DNA from: JBNKLG01 sp050292235
GTDB taxonomy: Bacteria > Pseudomonadota > Gammaproteobacteria > Chromatiales > Chromatiaceae
Length of the DNA stretch: 34,210 nt
Direction of reading: 5' to 3'
NCBI GenBank assembly: GCA_050292235.1
Contig: JBNKLG010000025.1
Location: forward strand, 1-34,210
Part shown: one piece after another, positions 1 through 7,874 of the stretch
How the letters are laid out: every line of letters starts with the position of its first letter
Numbering within the stretch: position 1 is the stretch's first letter
The notes under the pieces: model-generated
Database searches by the model: none
What the model was told of the DNA's origin: nothing
Seen by the model: only the letters and a program-made list of their open reading frames with translations
Made by a program: the position numbers and the translations under genes

Positions 1-43
1 TTTTTTAACTACAGCTATTTATATTGATTGAGGTTCTATTGCT

Positions 44-253
44 ATGTCCGATCGTGAAACAGGAACTGTAAAATGGTTCAACGAAGCCAAAGGCTATGGC
101 TTCATCCAGCGCGCCAACGGCGCTGATCTTTTTGTACACTTCCGCTCCATCAACGGCTCCGGCTTCCGCACCCTGAAGGAAGGCCAATCTGTCGAATTCA
201 CCGTTGGTGAAGGTCAAAAAGGCCCACAAGCCGAGAACGTCACACCGCTGTGA
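44..253 (+). CDS. Cold-shock domain protein, CspA family
   Basis: Small single-stranded nucleic-acid-binding protein of 69 residues, the usual length for the CspA family. It is a single cold-shock domain: the aromatic entry KWF is at residues 10-12, the RNP1-like motif KGYGFI at 16-21 and the RNP2-like motif LFVHF at 29-33. These motifs bind RNA and let such proteins act as RNA chaperones in the cytoplasm. The ATG follows a GAGG ribosome site in a short T-rich leader; the upstream leader is cut by the window edge, so cold-responsive 5' UTR control cannot be judged. A strong hairpin follows the stop codon. Which paralogue (CspA, CspD, CspE) this is cannot be told, so no symbol is given. Confidence 0.95.
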   Translation: MSDRETGTVKWFNEAKGYGFIQRANGADLFVHFRSINGSGFRTLKEGQSVEFTVGEGQKGPQAENVTPL

Positions 254-260
254 TGTTCTC

Positions 261-292
261 GCCGTGGCAGGGCAACCTGCCCTGGCCACGGC
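261..292 (+). terminator. Strong hairpin after cspA-like gene
   Basis: A long GC-rich stem pairs GCCGTGG (261-267) with CCACGGC (286-292) and CAGGGCA (268-274) with TGCCCTG (278-284), leaving a 3-nt loop and one bulged G at 285. No T-tract follows: the next bases run into the methyltransferase start at 309. It may be a partial terminator, an attenuator or an mRNA-stabilising 3' structure rather than a classical intrinsic terminator. Confidence 0.55.
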
Positions 293-308
293 ACCATGAA
301 TTCCCTCC

Positions 309-1019
309 ATGCGCCACCTCATAGCCCAGAACGGCTATCCCGAGGCGACGGAACTGCAAATGCTCGAGCGTTTGCTACCGTTGGCTGGTGCCTCATTATT
401 GGAACTTGGCTGCGGTCGTGCCTGGATGACCCGCCAAATCGCCGAACGCTTCCCCGTTCGCCAAATCATTGCCACCGAAGTGGATGCCATTCAGCACGCC
501 AAGAACCTGGAACTGGCACCGCTGGAGAAAATCCGTTTTGTCGAAGGAGGTATGGAAGCGATACCCCTGCCCGATGCCTCGGTGAACATCGCCATCATGC
601 TCAAATCCCTGCATCATGTGCCCCTAAAGTTGATGGATCAAGGATTCAGAGAACTGCATCGGGTGCTCAAGCCCGGTGGACTGGCCTATATCTCCGAACC
701 CGTCTACGAAGGCGAGCTTAATGGCATCATGCGCCTCTTTCACGACGAGTGCGAAGTGCGGGAAGCCGCCTTCAGCGCCACCCTAAGAGCTGCCGACCAG
801 GGCCTGTTCCGGCATCAGGCCCAGCATTTCTTTGCCGCCCCCGGCCACTACCCGGACTGGGAGAGCTTCGAGCAACGCATGCTCAACGTCACCCACACCG
901 AGCACCAGATCGACCCCGAGCTTTATCAGCGCATCAAACGCGCCTTTTGCGCCCATTTAGGAGAGGATGGGGCGCACTTTATGAAGCCTTCTCGGGTGGA
1001 TTTGTTGCGATGTCTTTGA
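309..1019 (+). CDS. Class I SAM-dependent methyltransferase (Methyltransf_11 type)
   Basis: Predicted cytoplasmic S-adenosylmethionine-dependent methyltransferase of 236 residues. Motif I, LELGCGRAW, lies at residues 31-39 and would bind SAM. An acidic segment with PDASVNIAI at 88-96 followed by LHHV resembles motif IV. RVLKPGG at 118-124 is the classic turn of the small-molecule methyltransferase fold. The C-terminal ~100 residues carry several His and Phe residues and form a less recognisable, probably substrate-binding part. The gene stands alone between cspA and the tRNA-Arg locus, so context gives no substrate. Family assignment is firm; the methyl acceptor is unknown. Confidence 0.85.
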   Translation: MRHLIAQNGYPEATELQMLERLLPLAGASLLELGCGRAWMTRQIAERFPVRQIIATEVDAIQHAKNLELAPLEKIRFVEGGMEAIPLPDASVNIAIMLKSLHHVPLKLMDQGFRELHRVLKPGGLAYISEPVYEGELNGIMRLFHDECEVREAAFSATLRAADQGLFRHQAQHFFAAPGHYPDWESFEQRMLNVTHTEHQIDPELYQRIKRAFCAHLGEDGAHFMKPSRVDLLRCL

Positions 1020-1049
1020 TCAGCAGTAGCAACAATTCAGCATAGGGCA

Positions 1050-1184
1050 GGTTGTTTTTGGCGCGCCCGAGAGGATTATGCCGGGCTTTCCCTGCCCGGC
1101 ACCCTTCGGGCAGGCCTGCGGCCGTTCAAAATTGTTCCGGACAATTTTGGCGAACCTCTCAGAGCTTCTCACCCTCACGGGCGC
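1050..1184 (-). pseudogene. tRNA-Arg remnant interrupted by a palindromic insert
   Basis: On the plus strand, 1050-1077 repeats the 3' end and flank of the intact tRNA-Arg (1204-1233) with one 1-nt difference, including the encoded CCA (TGG at 1059-1061), the acceptor half (1063-1069) and half of the T-arm. The match then breaks for 73 nt (1078-1150) and resumes with CGAACCTCT, the other half of the T-arm. The remnant ends with CGGGCGC (1178-1184), the other acceptor strand. The D-arm and anticodon arm are lost between. It is read as a decayed tandem tRNA-Arg copy with an element inserted in the T-loop; no functional tRNA can form. Confidence 0.6.
1078..1150. repeat. Short palindrome-rich insert within tRNA remnant
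   Basis: The 73-nt segment splits the T-arm of the tRNA-Arg remnant. It holds at least two dyads: CCTGCCCG pairing with CGGGCAGG around an 8-nt loop, and CAAAATTGT pairing with ACAATTTTG around TCCGG. It carries no coding capacity. Size and structure resemble REP or MITE-like palindromic units, but no other copy occurs in this window and terminal repeats cannot be defined. Confidence 0.45.
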
Positions 1185-1208
1185 AAAAAAACCCGCTTGG
1201 GGCGGGTT
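1185..1208 (-). terminator. Intrinsic terminator of tRNA-Arg
   Basis: Read on the minus strand just past the tRNA 3' end, a 7-bp stem (AACCCGC with GCGGGTT, 5-nt loop) is followed by a run of seven T residues (plus-strand A at 1185-1191). This is a canonical factor-independent terminator lying about 7 nt after the encoded CCA. Confidence 0.8.
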
Positions 1209-1214
1209 GTTTAT

Positions 1215-1291
<77 letters not shown>

Positions 1292-1302
1292 TTAGGTCGG
1301 GG

Positions 1303-1331
1303 ATCATAGCTGGAAACGGCCTTTCAGTCCA
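1303..1331 (-). promoter_or_regulatory. Sigma70-type promoter of tRNA-Arg
   Basis: On the minus strand, TGGACT (-35, plus 1326-1331) and TATGAT (-10, plus 1303-1308) are separated by 17 bp. Transcription would start a few bases before the mature 5' end at 1291. The stretch after the -10 box is C/G-rich, the discriminator type known to make stable-RNA promoters sensitive to ppGpp; stringent control here is inferred. Confidence 0.55.
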
Positions 1332-1338
1332 CGCTGAC

Positions 1339-1367
1339 TTTTGAGGCAAAAGCCAACAAGGTATACT
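1339..1367 (+). promoter_or_regulatory. Candidate promoter of cytochrome c5 gene
   Basis: TATACT at 1362-1367 is a good -10 box. A weak -35 candidate, TTTTGA at 1339-1344, lies 17 bp upstream. The mRNA leader would then include a GC hairpin (1383-1398, CGGGCC paired with GGCCCG) ahead of the AAGGAG ribosome site. It is divergent from the tRNA-Arg promoter. Confidence 0.4.
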
Positions 1368-1425
1368 GAAAAGCCCTGTTTCCGGGCCAATCGGCCCGTT
1401 TGTTCAAAAACTGAAGGAGTTACCT

Positions 1426-1947
1426 GTGAAGCTCAGCAAAACCCTTGTCTCTCTGGCTCTCGCCAGTCTTATGGGCGCCTCATTCGCCGCCGAAGAAGAT
1501 CGCTCTGCCGTACTGGAGCGCATCAAGCCCATCGGTAGCGTAACGGTAACCGGCCAGGCCGCTCCCGAAACGAAGGCACCTGCCGCCGAGAAAAAAGCCA
1601 CCGAAGCCAAACCTGCTGCTGAGCCAGCCCCCTCTGTTGAAGAGAAACCCGTCGAAGTCGCCCCGGCTGAGACAAAGCCTGCTGAGGCCGCACCCAAAAC
1701 CGCCTTTGATCCGGAAAAAACCTACAGCACCCTCTGCATCGCCTGCCACGGCACTGGCGCAGCTGGCGCGCCCAAGCTGGATGACAAGGCCAACTGGGCA
1801 CCGCGCATCGCCAAAGGCAAAGAGGCGCTCTATACCTCTGCCCTCAATGGCACCGAGAAAGGTATGCCTCCCCGTGGCACTTGCGTTCAGTGTTCGGATG
1901 ACGACCTCAAAGCTGTAGTGGATTACATGGTCTCCCAGGCCCAGTAA
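1426..1947 (+). CDS. Cytochrome c5 family protein
   Basis: Exported c-type cytochrome of 173 residues, probably an electron carrier in the periplasm. Residues 1-22 form a signal peptide ending near SFA-A. A roughly 70-residue Ala/Pro/Glu/Lys-rich linker (about 45-92) separates it from the heme domain. The heme c site is CIACH (104-108), the likely axial Met is M147 in KGMPPRG, and the cysteine pair C153 and C156 in GTCVQCSD is the hallmark of the cytochrome c5 subfamily, where it forms a disulfide. The start is GTG, chosen for its AAGGAG ribosome site. The long charged linker suggests a tethered or extended domain. The gene stands alone, convergent with the flippase gene 3 nt away. Confidence 0.92.
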   Translation: MKLSKTLVSLALASLMGASFAAEEDRSAVLERIKPIGSVTVTGQAAPETKAPAAEKKATEAKPAAEPAPSVEEKPVEVAPAETKPAEAAPKTAFDPEKTYSTLCIACHGTGAAGAPKLDDKANWAPRIAKGKEALYTSALNGTEKGMPPRGTCVQCSDDDLKAVVDYMVSQAQ

Positions 1948-1950
1948 AAC

Positions 1951-3420
1951 CTACCCCCGCACCAAAAGTCTGGCGCCATCCAGGCGCCAGGCAATAGCCA
2001 GGAAGGCGATCAATCCCAAGCCGCCGCTGATAAACCAGGCTAACCCTAGCCCCATCAATCCAGTGTGGGCGAAATAGATTCCCAGCCCCAGCCCCAGATA
2101 GATCAGCACCCGTCCCAACGGATAGGGCACCGGGTAGTGGTGCCTGCCCAGCCCGTAGGAGATGGCGGCCATGCTGCTATAGCAGGCCAGATGCGCCCAG
2201 GCAGCACCCTGATAGCCATAGTTAGGCACCCACCAGATCAGCAGCAGGATGGTGATGCCAGAGCCGATAAGCGCGACGACAGAGCCCAGCAGGGTGCGGT
2301 CGCTGAGTTTGTACCAAATGGAGAGGTTGACGTAGATGCCGAGGAAGAGGTTGGCCAGCAGCAGCACCGGCACGATGGTCAGCCCCTCACGGAAGGCCGA
2401 GCCGATGAAGTACTGGAACAGATCGAGAAAGAGCGTCACCAGCAGAAAGATGAAGACGCAGAAGATGACGAAATAGCGCAACACATCAGCATAGACCTGG
2501 CGGGCGTTTTTCTCCTTGGCATAGGCGAAGAAGAAGGGTTCTCCGGCATAGCGGAAGGCCTGGATAAACAGCGTCATGAGGATCGAGAGCTTGTAGCAGG
2601 CGCTGTAGATGCCGAGCTGGGCCAGATTGGTCTCCAGATCGTAGGGCAGCAGGTATTTCAGCGCGGCGCGATCCAGCATCTCGTTGACGATACCGGCCAT
2701 ACCGATGATGACCATGGGCAGGGAGTAGCGCAGCATCCGTGCGGCCAGCTGTCGATCGAAGCCGGTCAGAAAGCCTCCCAGTTGCGGGGCCAGCAGAAGG
2801 ATTTTGAGGACGCTGGCCACCAGATTGGCGATGAAGATGTAACCCACGCCGATGGCAGGCACCCACAGACTACCTGCAAGGGATTGGGGATCGGCCTCAA
2901 AGGCCTTGCGGCAGTAGAGGATGAAGAAGAGATTCAGCAGGATATTGAGGCCAATCTCCACCAGCTTGATGCTGGCAAAACGAACAGCCTTGTTCTCCGC
3001 CCGCAAGCGGGCAAAGGCGATGGAGCCGAGGGCGTCCAGGGCCAGGATAGCCGCCGTCCACCAGAGGAACTGGCGCTGGTTCTCATAGTGCAGCAGCACC
3101 GCCAGAGGCTCATCGAACAGCCAAAGGGCCGCCAGCATGAGGCTCGTCCCCAGGGCCACCAGCCGCAGAGCGGTAGCATAGACCAGGGATTCGGCGACTC
3201 CGGCCTTCTCCCGAAAGCGAAAATAGCCCGTCTCCAGACCAAAAAGTAGCAGCACGGAAAGAAAGCCCATGTAGGCGTAGAACTCCGACACCACCCCATA
3301 CTCCACCGGGACAAAGACGTAGGTGTAGAGAGGCACCAGCAAATAGTTGAGAAAACGCCCGAGTACACTGCTGACACCGTAGATGGCGGTTTGTGAAGCA
3401 AGGCGTTTGAGTGGGTTCAT
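1951..3420 (-). CDS. Polysaccharide/lipid-linked oligosaccharide flippase (Wzx/MATE-like)
   Basis: Polytopic inner-membrane protein of 489 residues with about 12-14 hydrophobic segments, fitting the polysaccharide biosynthesis (RfbX/Wzx) branch of the MOP exporter superfamily. Such proteins flip undecaprenyl-linked sugar units across the inner membrane. The N-terminus, with SQTAIYGVSSVLGR followed by PLYTYVF and EYGVVSEFYA, is the typical opening of this family. No glycosyltransferases or polymerase are nearby, so the polymer served cannot be deduced, and the gene may be an orphan flippase. It lies downstream of rep on the same strand with a 28-nt gap, so co-transcription is possible. Confidence 0.85.
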   Translation of the reverse strand: MNPLKRLASQTAIYGVSSVLGRFLNYLLVPLYTYVFVPVEYGVVSEFYAYMGFLSVLLLFGLETGYFRFREKAGVAESLVYATALRLVALGTSLMLAALWLFDEPLAVLLHYENQRQFLWWTAAILALDALGSIAFARLRAENKAVRFASIKLVEIGLNILLNLFFILYCRKAFEADPQSLAGSLWVPAIGVGYIFIANLVASVLKILLLAPQLGGFLTGFDRQLAARMLRYSLPMVIIGMAGIVNEMLDRAALKYLLPYDLETNLAQLGIYSACYKLSILMTLFIQAFRYAGEPFFFAYAKEKNARQVYADVLRYFVIFCVFIFLLVTLFLDLFQYFIGSAFREGLTIVPVLLLANLFLGIYVNLSIWYKLSDRTLLGSVVALIGSGITILLLIWWVPNYGYQGAAWAHLACYSSMAAISYGLGRHHYPVPYPLGRVLIYLGLGLGIYFAHTGLMGLGLAWFISGGLGLIAFLAIAWRLDGARLLVRG

Positions 3421-3448
3421 GGATTAAACTCGTGGTTAATAGGGTGGC

Positions 3449-5461
3449 TCAGCCCGTCCCCAGCAAGGCACGAATACCCGCCAGATGGGCGCTGCCCTGG
3501 GCCTTGCGTTCGGCCTCTGAGGGGGCCTCGCCCAGGCGACGCCACTCCAGTTGATCGGCGGGCAGCTCGTCCAGAAAGCGGCTGGGCTGACAGGGGATTT
3601 TCTCACCATAGCGCTGGCGCTGCTTGGCCAGGGTCAGGGTCAGCCTGCGCCGCGCCCGGGTAATGCCGACGTAGGTCAGGCGGCGCTCCTCTTCGATGTT
3701 GTCTTCTTCGATGCTGGTGCGATGGGGCAGCAGCTCCTCCTCCATGCCGACCAGAAACACCTGGTTGAACTCCAACCCCTTGGCCGCATGCAAGGTCATG
3801 AGATGCACCCGATCGCCGCCCTCCTCCTCGTCCTGTCGATCCAGCACGTCCAGCAGGGTGATCTGGTTCACCAGGGTGGCCAGGGTCGGCTCCTCTTCCT
3901 TTTGTTGCAGACGCTCCAGCCAGTCCAACAGCTCGCTCACATTGCGCATCCGGCCTTCGGCCACGGCATCGCTGGAGCTGATCTCGTGCAACCAGTCCTC
4001 GTAGCCCACCTCATCCACCAGTTGTCGCACTACGGACATAGGGGCCTGGGTCTCAGCCTGCCGGGCCAGGCGACCGATCCACTCGGCAAATTGGATCAGC
4101 CGCTCCCGCGCCTTGGTCTCCAGCACCTCGCTTAGACCCATCTCTTCACAGGCGGGCAGGAGCGCCACGCCCCGCTGACGGGCGTAGCCAGCCAGCTTCT
4201 CCAGGGTTGCAGGGCCAATGTTGCGCCGGGGGGTGTTGATGATACGCAGAAAGGCGGCATCATCGCCCCCATTGGCCAGCAGGCGCAGATAGGCCATGAG
4301 ATCCTTGATCTCAGCGCGGGCGAAGAAAGACTGGCCACCGCTGAGGAAATAGGGGATCTGATGCTCGCGCAGCATCTTCTCAAAAGGACGGGCCTGATGG
4401 TTGCCACGGAAGAGGACGGCAAAATCCCCGTAGGGCACACCCCCGACATGTCGGGCCTGTAGCAGGCCGGAGACCACCCGCCGCGCCTCGTCCTCTTCAT
4501 TGCGACACTCGATAACGCGGATGGGGTCGCCCGGCCCATGTTCGCTCCAGAGTCGCTTTTCAAACACATGGGGATTGCGGGCGATCAGCTGGTTGGCAGC
4601 CTGGAGGATATGGCCTGAGGAGCGGTAATTCTGCTCCAGTTTGATCACTTTAAGCTGAGAAAAATCCTGAGCCAGACTGGCAAGGTTTTCCGGCCGGGCA
4701 CCGCGCCAGGCGTAGATCGACTGATCGTCATCGCCCACCACGGTGAAGGCCTGACGCTCCCCCACCAGCAGACGAACCAACTCGTATTGGGCCTCGTTGG
4801 TATCCTGATACTCATCCACCAGCAGATAGCGAATGCGTCCCTGCCAGCGCTGTAATACCTCAGACTGTTGGCGGAAGAGGCGCACCGGCAGCGCAATGAG
4901 ATCATCGAAATCCACCGCATTGTAGGCCTGAAGATGGCGCTGATACTCGGCATAGAGGTGGGCGTAGGAGGCCGTCACCTCATCTTCGGCCAGCGAGAGC
5001 GCCCGGTCTGGATCACAAAGGCTGGATTTCCACCCGGAGATACGCCAGAGGGCACTGCCCACGGCCTCGGTTTCATCCTGCTGATGGCGTTTCAACAACT
5101 CCTTCAGCAAGACCTCGGCATCCTGGGCATCGAAAATAGAGAACCCCGGCTGGTAGCCGAGGGCGGCATGCTCACGGCGGATGATATCCAGCCCCAGGTT
5201 GTGAAAGGTGGAGACCCGCAGGCCCCGGGTTGGCACATCCGACAGCAGGCGGCCCACCCTCGCCTTCATCTCCCGGGCCGCCTTATTGGTAAAGGTTACC
5301 GCTGCAATGTGGCGCGGGGCCATTTGGCAATGACGGATCAGGTAGGCGATTTTATTGGCAATGACACCGGTTTTTCCGGAGCCTGCACCAGCCAGAACCA
5401 GCAGGGGAGAACCCACATGGCACACCGCCGCTTGCTGTTGAGGATTGAGTTGAAAGCGCAT
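3449..5461 (-). CDS. rep: ATP-dependent DNA helicase Rep
   Basis: Superfamily 1A 3'-5' DNA helicase of 670 residues, very close to the length of the E. coli Rep protein. The Q motif NPQQQAAV is near residue 6, Walker A GAGSGKT at 25-31, motif Ia TFTNKAA near 56, motif II DEYQD at 216-220, motif III GDDDQSIYAWRGA at 243-255, and motif VI VGITRARRRL lies near the C-terminus. The accessory replicative helicase clears proteins from DNA ahead of the fork. Length and overall sequence favour Rep over UvrD, which is longer with an extended C-terminus. It is divergently transcribed from the DUF2782 gene across about 80 bp. Confidence 0.93.
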   Translation of the reverse strand: MRFQLNPQQQAAVCHVGSPLLVLAGAGSGKTGVIANKIAYLIRHCQMAPRHIAAVTFTNKAAREMKARVGRLLSDVPTRGLRVSTFHNLGLDIIRREHAALGYQPGFSIFDAQDAEVLLKELLKRHQQDETEAVGSALWRISGWKSSLCDPDRALSLAEDEVTASYAHLYAEYQRHLQAYNAVDFDDLIALPVRLFRQQSEVLQRWQGRIRYLLVDEYQDTNEAQYELVRLLVGERQAFTVVGDDDQSIYAWRGARPENLASLAQDFSQLKVIKLEQNYRSSGHILQAANQLIARNPHVFEKRLWSEHGPGDPIRVIECRNEEDEARRVVSGLLQARHVGGVPYGDFAVLFRGNHQARPFEKMLREHQIPYFLSGGQSFFARAEIKDLMAYLRLLANGGDDAAFLRIINTPRRNIGPATLEKLAGYARQRGVALLPACEEMGLSEVLETKARERLIQFAEWIGRLARQAETQAPMSVVRQLVDEVGYEDWLHEISSSDAVAEGRMRNVSELLDWLERLQQKEEEPTLATLVNQITLLDVLDRQDEEEGGDRVHLMTLHAAKGLEFNQVFLVGMEEELLPHRTSIEEDNIEEERRLTYVGITRARRRLTLTLAKQRQRYGEKIPCQPSRFLDELPADQLEWRRLGEAPSEAERKAQGSAHLAGIRALLGTG

Positions 5462-5542
5462 TGAACGTGGATCATTTTGTGATGGCGTAATACTATGGGC
5501 ACATTCTGCCCCATGCGGACGACTATTTTAGGACCTTTGCCC

Positions 5543-5872
5543 ATGAGACTGCTGCATTTCCTTTGCGCCCTGAGCCTCACTCTGCCCCTATTTTCGACCC
5601 TACAGGCGGAAGATGACCTGCCGCCACCCCCGCAGCTCCCATCCACCCAGGAAAGTGGCGAAGTCATTGAGCCTGAGATCACCGTACGGGACACGGAAAA
5701 GGGAACTGCCTACGAATACCGGGCCAATGGCCACCTCTATATGGTGAAAATTCAGCCCAAGGTGGGCAAACCCTATTACGAGATAGATTCTGATGGTGAT
5801 GGAGAGCTGGACACCCGCACCAACGATTTTCGTGATACTGCCGTGCCCATGTGGGTTCTGCTCCGTTTCTAA
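5543..5872 (+). CDS. DUF2782 domain protein, exported
   Basis: Exported protein of 109 residues belonging to the DUF2782 family; function unknown. The start at 5543 is preferred over an in-frame ATG 48 nt upstream, because AGGA lies about 9 nt before it and because it places the signal peptide (hydrophobic residues 3-20, cleavage near LQA-ED) at the N-terminus. A proline-rich spacer follows, then a compact domain with VRDTEKGTAYEYRANGHLY and PYYEIDSDGDGELD, typical of the family. The D-rich segment could bind a metal, which is speculation. It is divergent from rep and a stable hairpin follows it. Confidence 0.8.
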   Translation: MRLLHFLCALSLTLPLFSTLQAEDDLPPPPQLPSTQESGEVIEPEITVRDTEKGTAYEYRANGHLYMVKIQPKVGKPYYEIDSDGDGELDTRTNDFRDTAVPMWVLLRF

Positions 5873-5880
5873 AAACCTGA

Positions 5881-5909
5881 CCCAAGCCAACCGCTTCGGT
5901 TGGTTTGGG
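5881..5909. terminator. Near-perfect hairpin between DUF2782 and dctQ genes
   Basis: A 13-bp stem (5881-5893 with 5897-5909, one G-T pair) closes a 3-nt loop a few bases after the DUF2782 stop. There is no T-tract on the plus strand. On the minus strand a T-run follows after a short gap. It probably limits read-through into, or processing upstream of, the TRAP transporter genes. Confidence 0.5.
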
Positions 5910-5934
5910 ATTACCACCTCCTCCCTCTTGATTT

Positions 5935-6465
5935 ATGACGGACATCCTCCGCCGACTCATTCATTGGATTGACCTGATCAATGGCCTGATCGGCAAGGGT
6001 GTCGCCTGGCTGACGCCAGTCATGGTACTGGTCATGTTCAGCGTTGTCATCCTGCGTTATGCCTTCAGTCTGGGTTGGATTGCCATGCAGGAATCCGTGA
6101 CCTACCTGCACGCCACCATCTTCATGTTGGGCGCAGCCCACACCCTGCGCCAGGAGGGCCATGTACGCGTCGATATCTTTTACCAGCGTTTTGGTGAACG
6201 AGGCAAGGCCTGGGTCGATCTGTTCGGCACCCTGTTGTTGCTGCTACCGGTCAGCAGTTTCATCCTCTGGTCCAGCTGGGACTTTGTGGCCGACTCCTGG
6301 CATATCCTGGAAAAATCGCAAGAGGGCGACCTGGGCCTGCCCCTGGTGTATCTGCTGAAAAGTCTGATTCCTGCCATGGCACTACTGCTGATCCTACAGG
6401 GTATTGCCAACCTGTTGCGCCAGTTGCTGATTCTGACCAACAACCAATCCTCGGCCAGCCCATGA
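5935..6465 (+). CDS. TRAP transporter small permease, DctQ type
   Basis: Small membrane subunit of a tripartite ATP-independent periplasmic (TRAP) transporter, 176 residues with four hydrophobic segments as expected for DctQ. The family features VMVFSVVILRYAF in the first helices and a conserved region around SVTYLHATIFMLGAAHTLR-QEGHVRVD are visible. With the large permease it drives sodium- or proton-coupled uptake, usually of organic acids. Its stop overlaps the next gene's start by 4 nt (ATGA), showing translational coupling. No gene for the substrate-binding protein DctP is found beside it, so substrate is unknown. Confidence 0.9.
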   Translation: MTDILRRLIHWIDLINGLIGKGVAWLTPVMVLVMFSVVILRYAFSLGWIAMQESVTYLHATIFMLGAAHTLRQEGHVRVDIFYQRFGERGKAWVDLFGTLLLLLPVSSFILWSSWDFVADSWHILEKSQEGDLGLPLVYLLKSLIPAMALLLILQGIANLLRQLLILTNNQSSASP

Positions 6466-7841
6466 CCGAATATCTTTCGCTTCTGCTGTTTTTAGCCATG
6501 TTCCTGGTTTTGCTCTGGGGTTTTCCAGTGGCCTTTTCCATTGGCGGCACCGCCCTGGCCTTTGCCATTTTCGGGCTCTGGACCGGCAGTTTTGACCTCG
6601 CATTTCTGAAGGCGATGCCCGATAAGCTCTATGGCCTCATGACCAACGGGACCTTGCTGGCCGTGCCCCTGTTCATTTTTATGGGCGTTATGCTGGAGCG
6701 CTCCAAAATCGCCGAGGAGCTGCTCGACACCATGGGCTTGCTATTTGGCTCTCTGCGTGGCGGGCTAGGCATTTCGGTTACCCTGGTGGGCATGTTGCTG
6801 GCCGCCAGCACCGGCATCGTTGGTGCCACCGTGGTCACCATGGGCCTGCTCTCCCTACCTTGCATGTTGCACCGCAACTACGACCCCGCCCTATCTGCGG
6901 GCACCATCTGCGCCTCCGGCACGCTGGGGCAGATCATCCCGCCCTCCATCGTACTGGTTTTGCTGGGTGATGTGCTCTCCTCCGCCTATCAACAGGTCCA
7001 GATCGACCAGGGCAACTGGTCCCCGGATACCGTTACCGTCGGCGACCTATTCGTCGGCGCCCTCATCCCCGGACTGATCCTGGTAGGCTGCTATCTCCTC
7101 TATCTGATTGCCAATGCCTGGCTTCGGCCCGAAAGCATGCCCGCCATTCCCGCCAGTGAGCGTGACCAGGCAGGCCACCTCTGGCGACGGGTGTTTAAAG
7201 TTTTGCTGCCTCCTTTGCTACTGATCATCGCCGTGCTGGGCTCGATTCTGGGCGGCATGGCCACGCCGACCGAGGCCGCCTCTGTGGGTGGCCTGGGCGC
7301 CATCGTGCTGGCCGGATTCCGAAGACGGCTGAACCTGGCCTCTCTGCGCGAAGTCGGACGCAGCACCCTGGAAGTCACCAGCATGGTGTTCATGATCCTG
7401 GTCGCTGCCGCTCTTTTTTCTCTGGTATTCCGCGGATTTGGCGGCGATGAGCTGGTCACCAACCTGCTTTCAGAGATGCCGGGCGGCGCCTTTGGCGCTA
7501 TGGTCGCAGTGATGCTGGTGATGTTTTTGCTCGGCTTCGTCCTCGATTTTATCGAGATCACCTTCGTGGTGGTTCCCATCATCGGCCCCATCCTGCTGGG
7601 CATGGGGTTAGACCCGGTTTGGCTGGGCATCATGATCGCCCTCAACCTGCAAACCTCTTTCCTCACCCCACCCTTTGGCTTTGCCCTGTTCTATTTGCGC
7701 GGGGTGGCGCCACCCGAAGTCACCACTATGGACATCTACAAGGGTGTGGCGCCCTTTATCCTCATCCAACTCTTGGTGCTGGGACTGCTGGCCCAGTTTC
7801 CGGCATTGGCCACTTGGTTGCCGAAAATTGTTTATCCCTAG
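6462..7841 (+). CDS. TRAP transporter large permease, DctM type
   Basis: Large membrane subunit of a TRAP transporter, 459 residues with about 12 hydrophobic segments. It carries typical DctM stretches: VPLFIFMGVMLERS near residue 68, an ASTGIVGATVVTMGLLSLP block near 113, and the GTLGQIIPPSIVLVLLGDV segment near 152 that forms the transport core. It is translationally coupled to dctQ. The length slightly exceeds the commonest DctM size, because of a loop around residues 170-235; DctM proteins of this longer type occur in carboxylate and related systems. The next gene is convergent. Confidence 0.92.
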   Translation: MTEYLSLLLFLAMFLVLLWGFPVAFSIGGTALAFAIFGLWTGSFDLAFLKAMPDKLYGLMTNGTLLAVPLFIFMGVMLERSKIAEELLDTMGLLFGSLRGGLGISVTLVGMLLAASTGIVGATVVTMGLLSLPCMLHRNYDPALSAGTICASGTLGQIIPPSIVLVLLGDVLSSAYQQVQIDQGNWSPDTVTVGDLFVGALIPGLILVGCYLLYLIANAWLRPESMPAIPASERDQAGHLWRRVFKVLLPPLLLIIAVLGSILGGMATPTEAASVGGLGAIVLAGFRRRLNLASLREVGRSTLEVTSMVFMILVAAALFSLVFRGFGGDELVTNLLSEMPGGAFGAMVAVMLVMFLLGFVLDFIEITFVVVPIIGPILLGMGLDPVWLGIMIALNLQTSFLTPPFGFALFYLRGVAPPEVTTMDIYKGVAPFILIQLLVLGLLAQFPALATWLPKIVYP

Positions 7842-7874
7842 AAGATTATCGAGATGGCTATAGTGAACTTTAGG

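Noticed and set aside
2065..3249. 394-codon plus-strand frame opposite the flippase gene
   Set aside because: It is the antisense of a well-supported membrane protein gene; the product is a biased His/Gln/Asp/Glu chain with no family features, as expected from the complement of hydrophobic codons.
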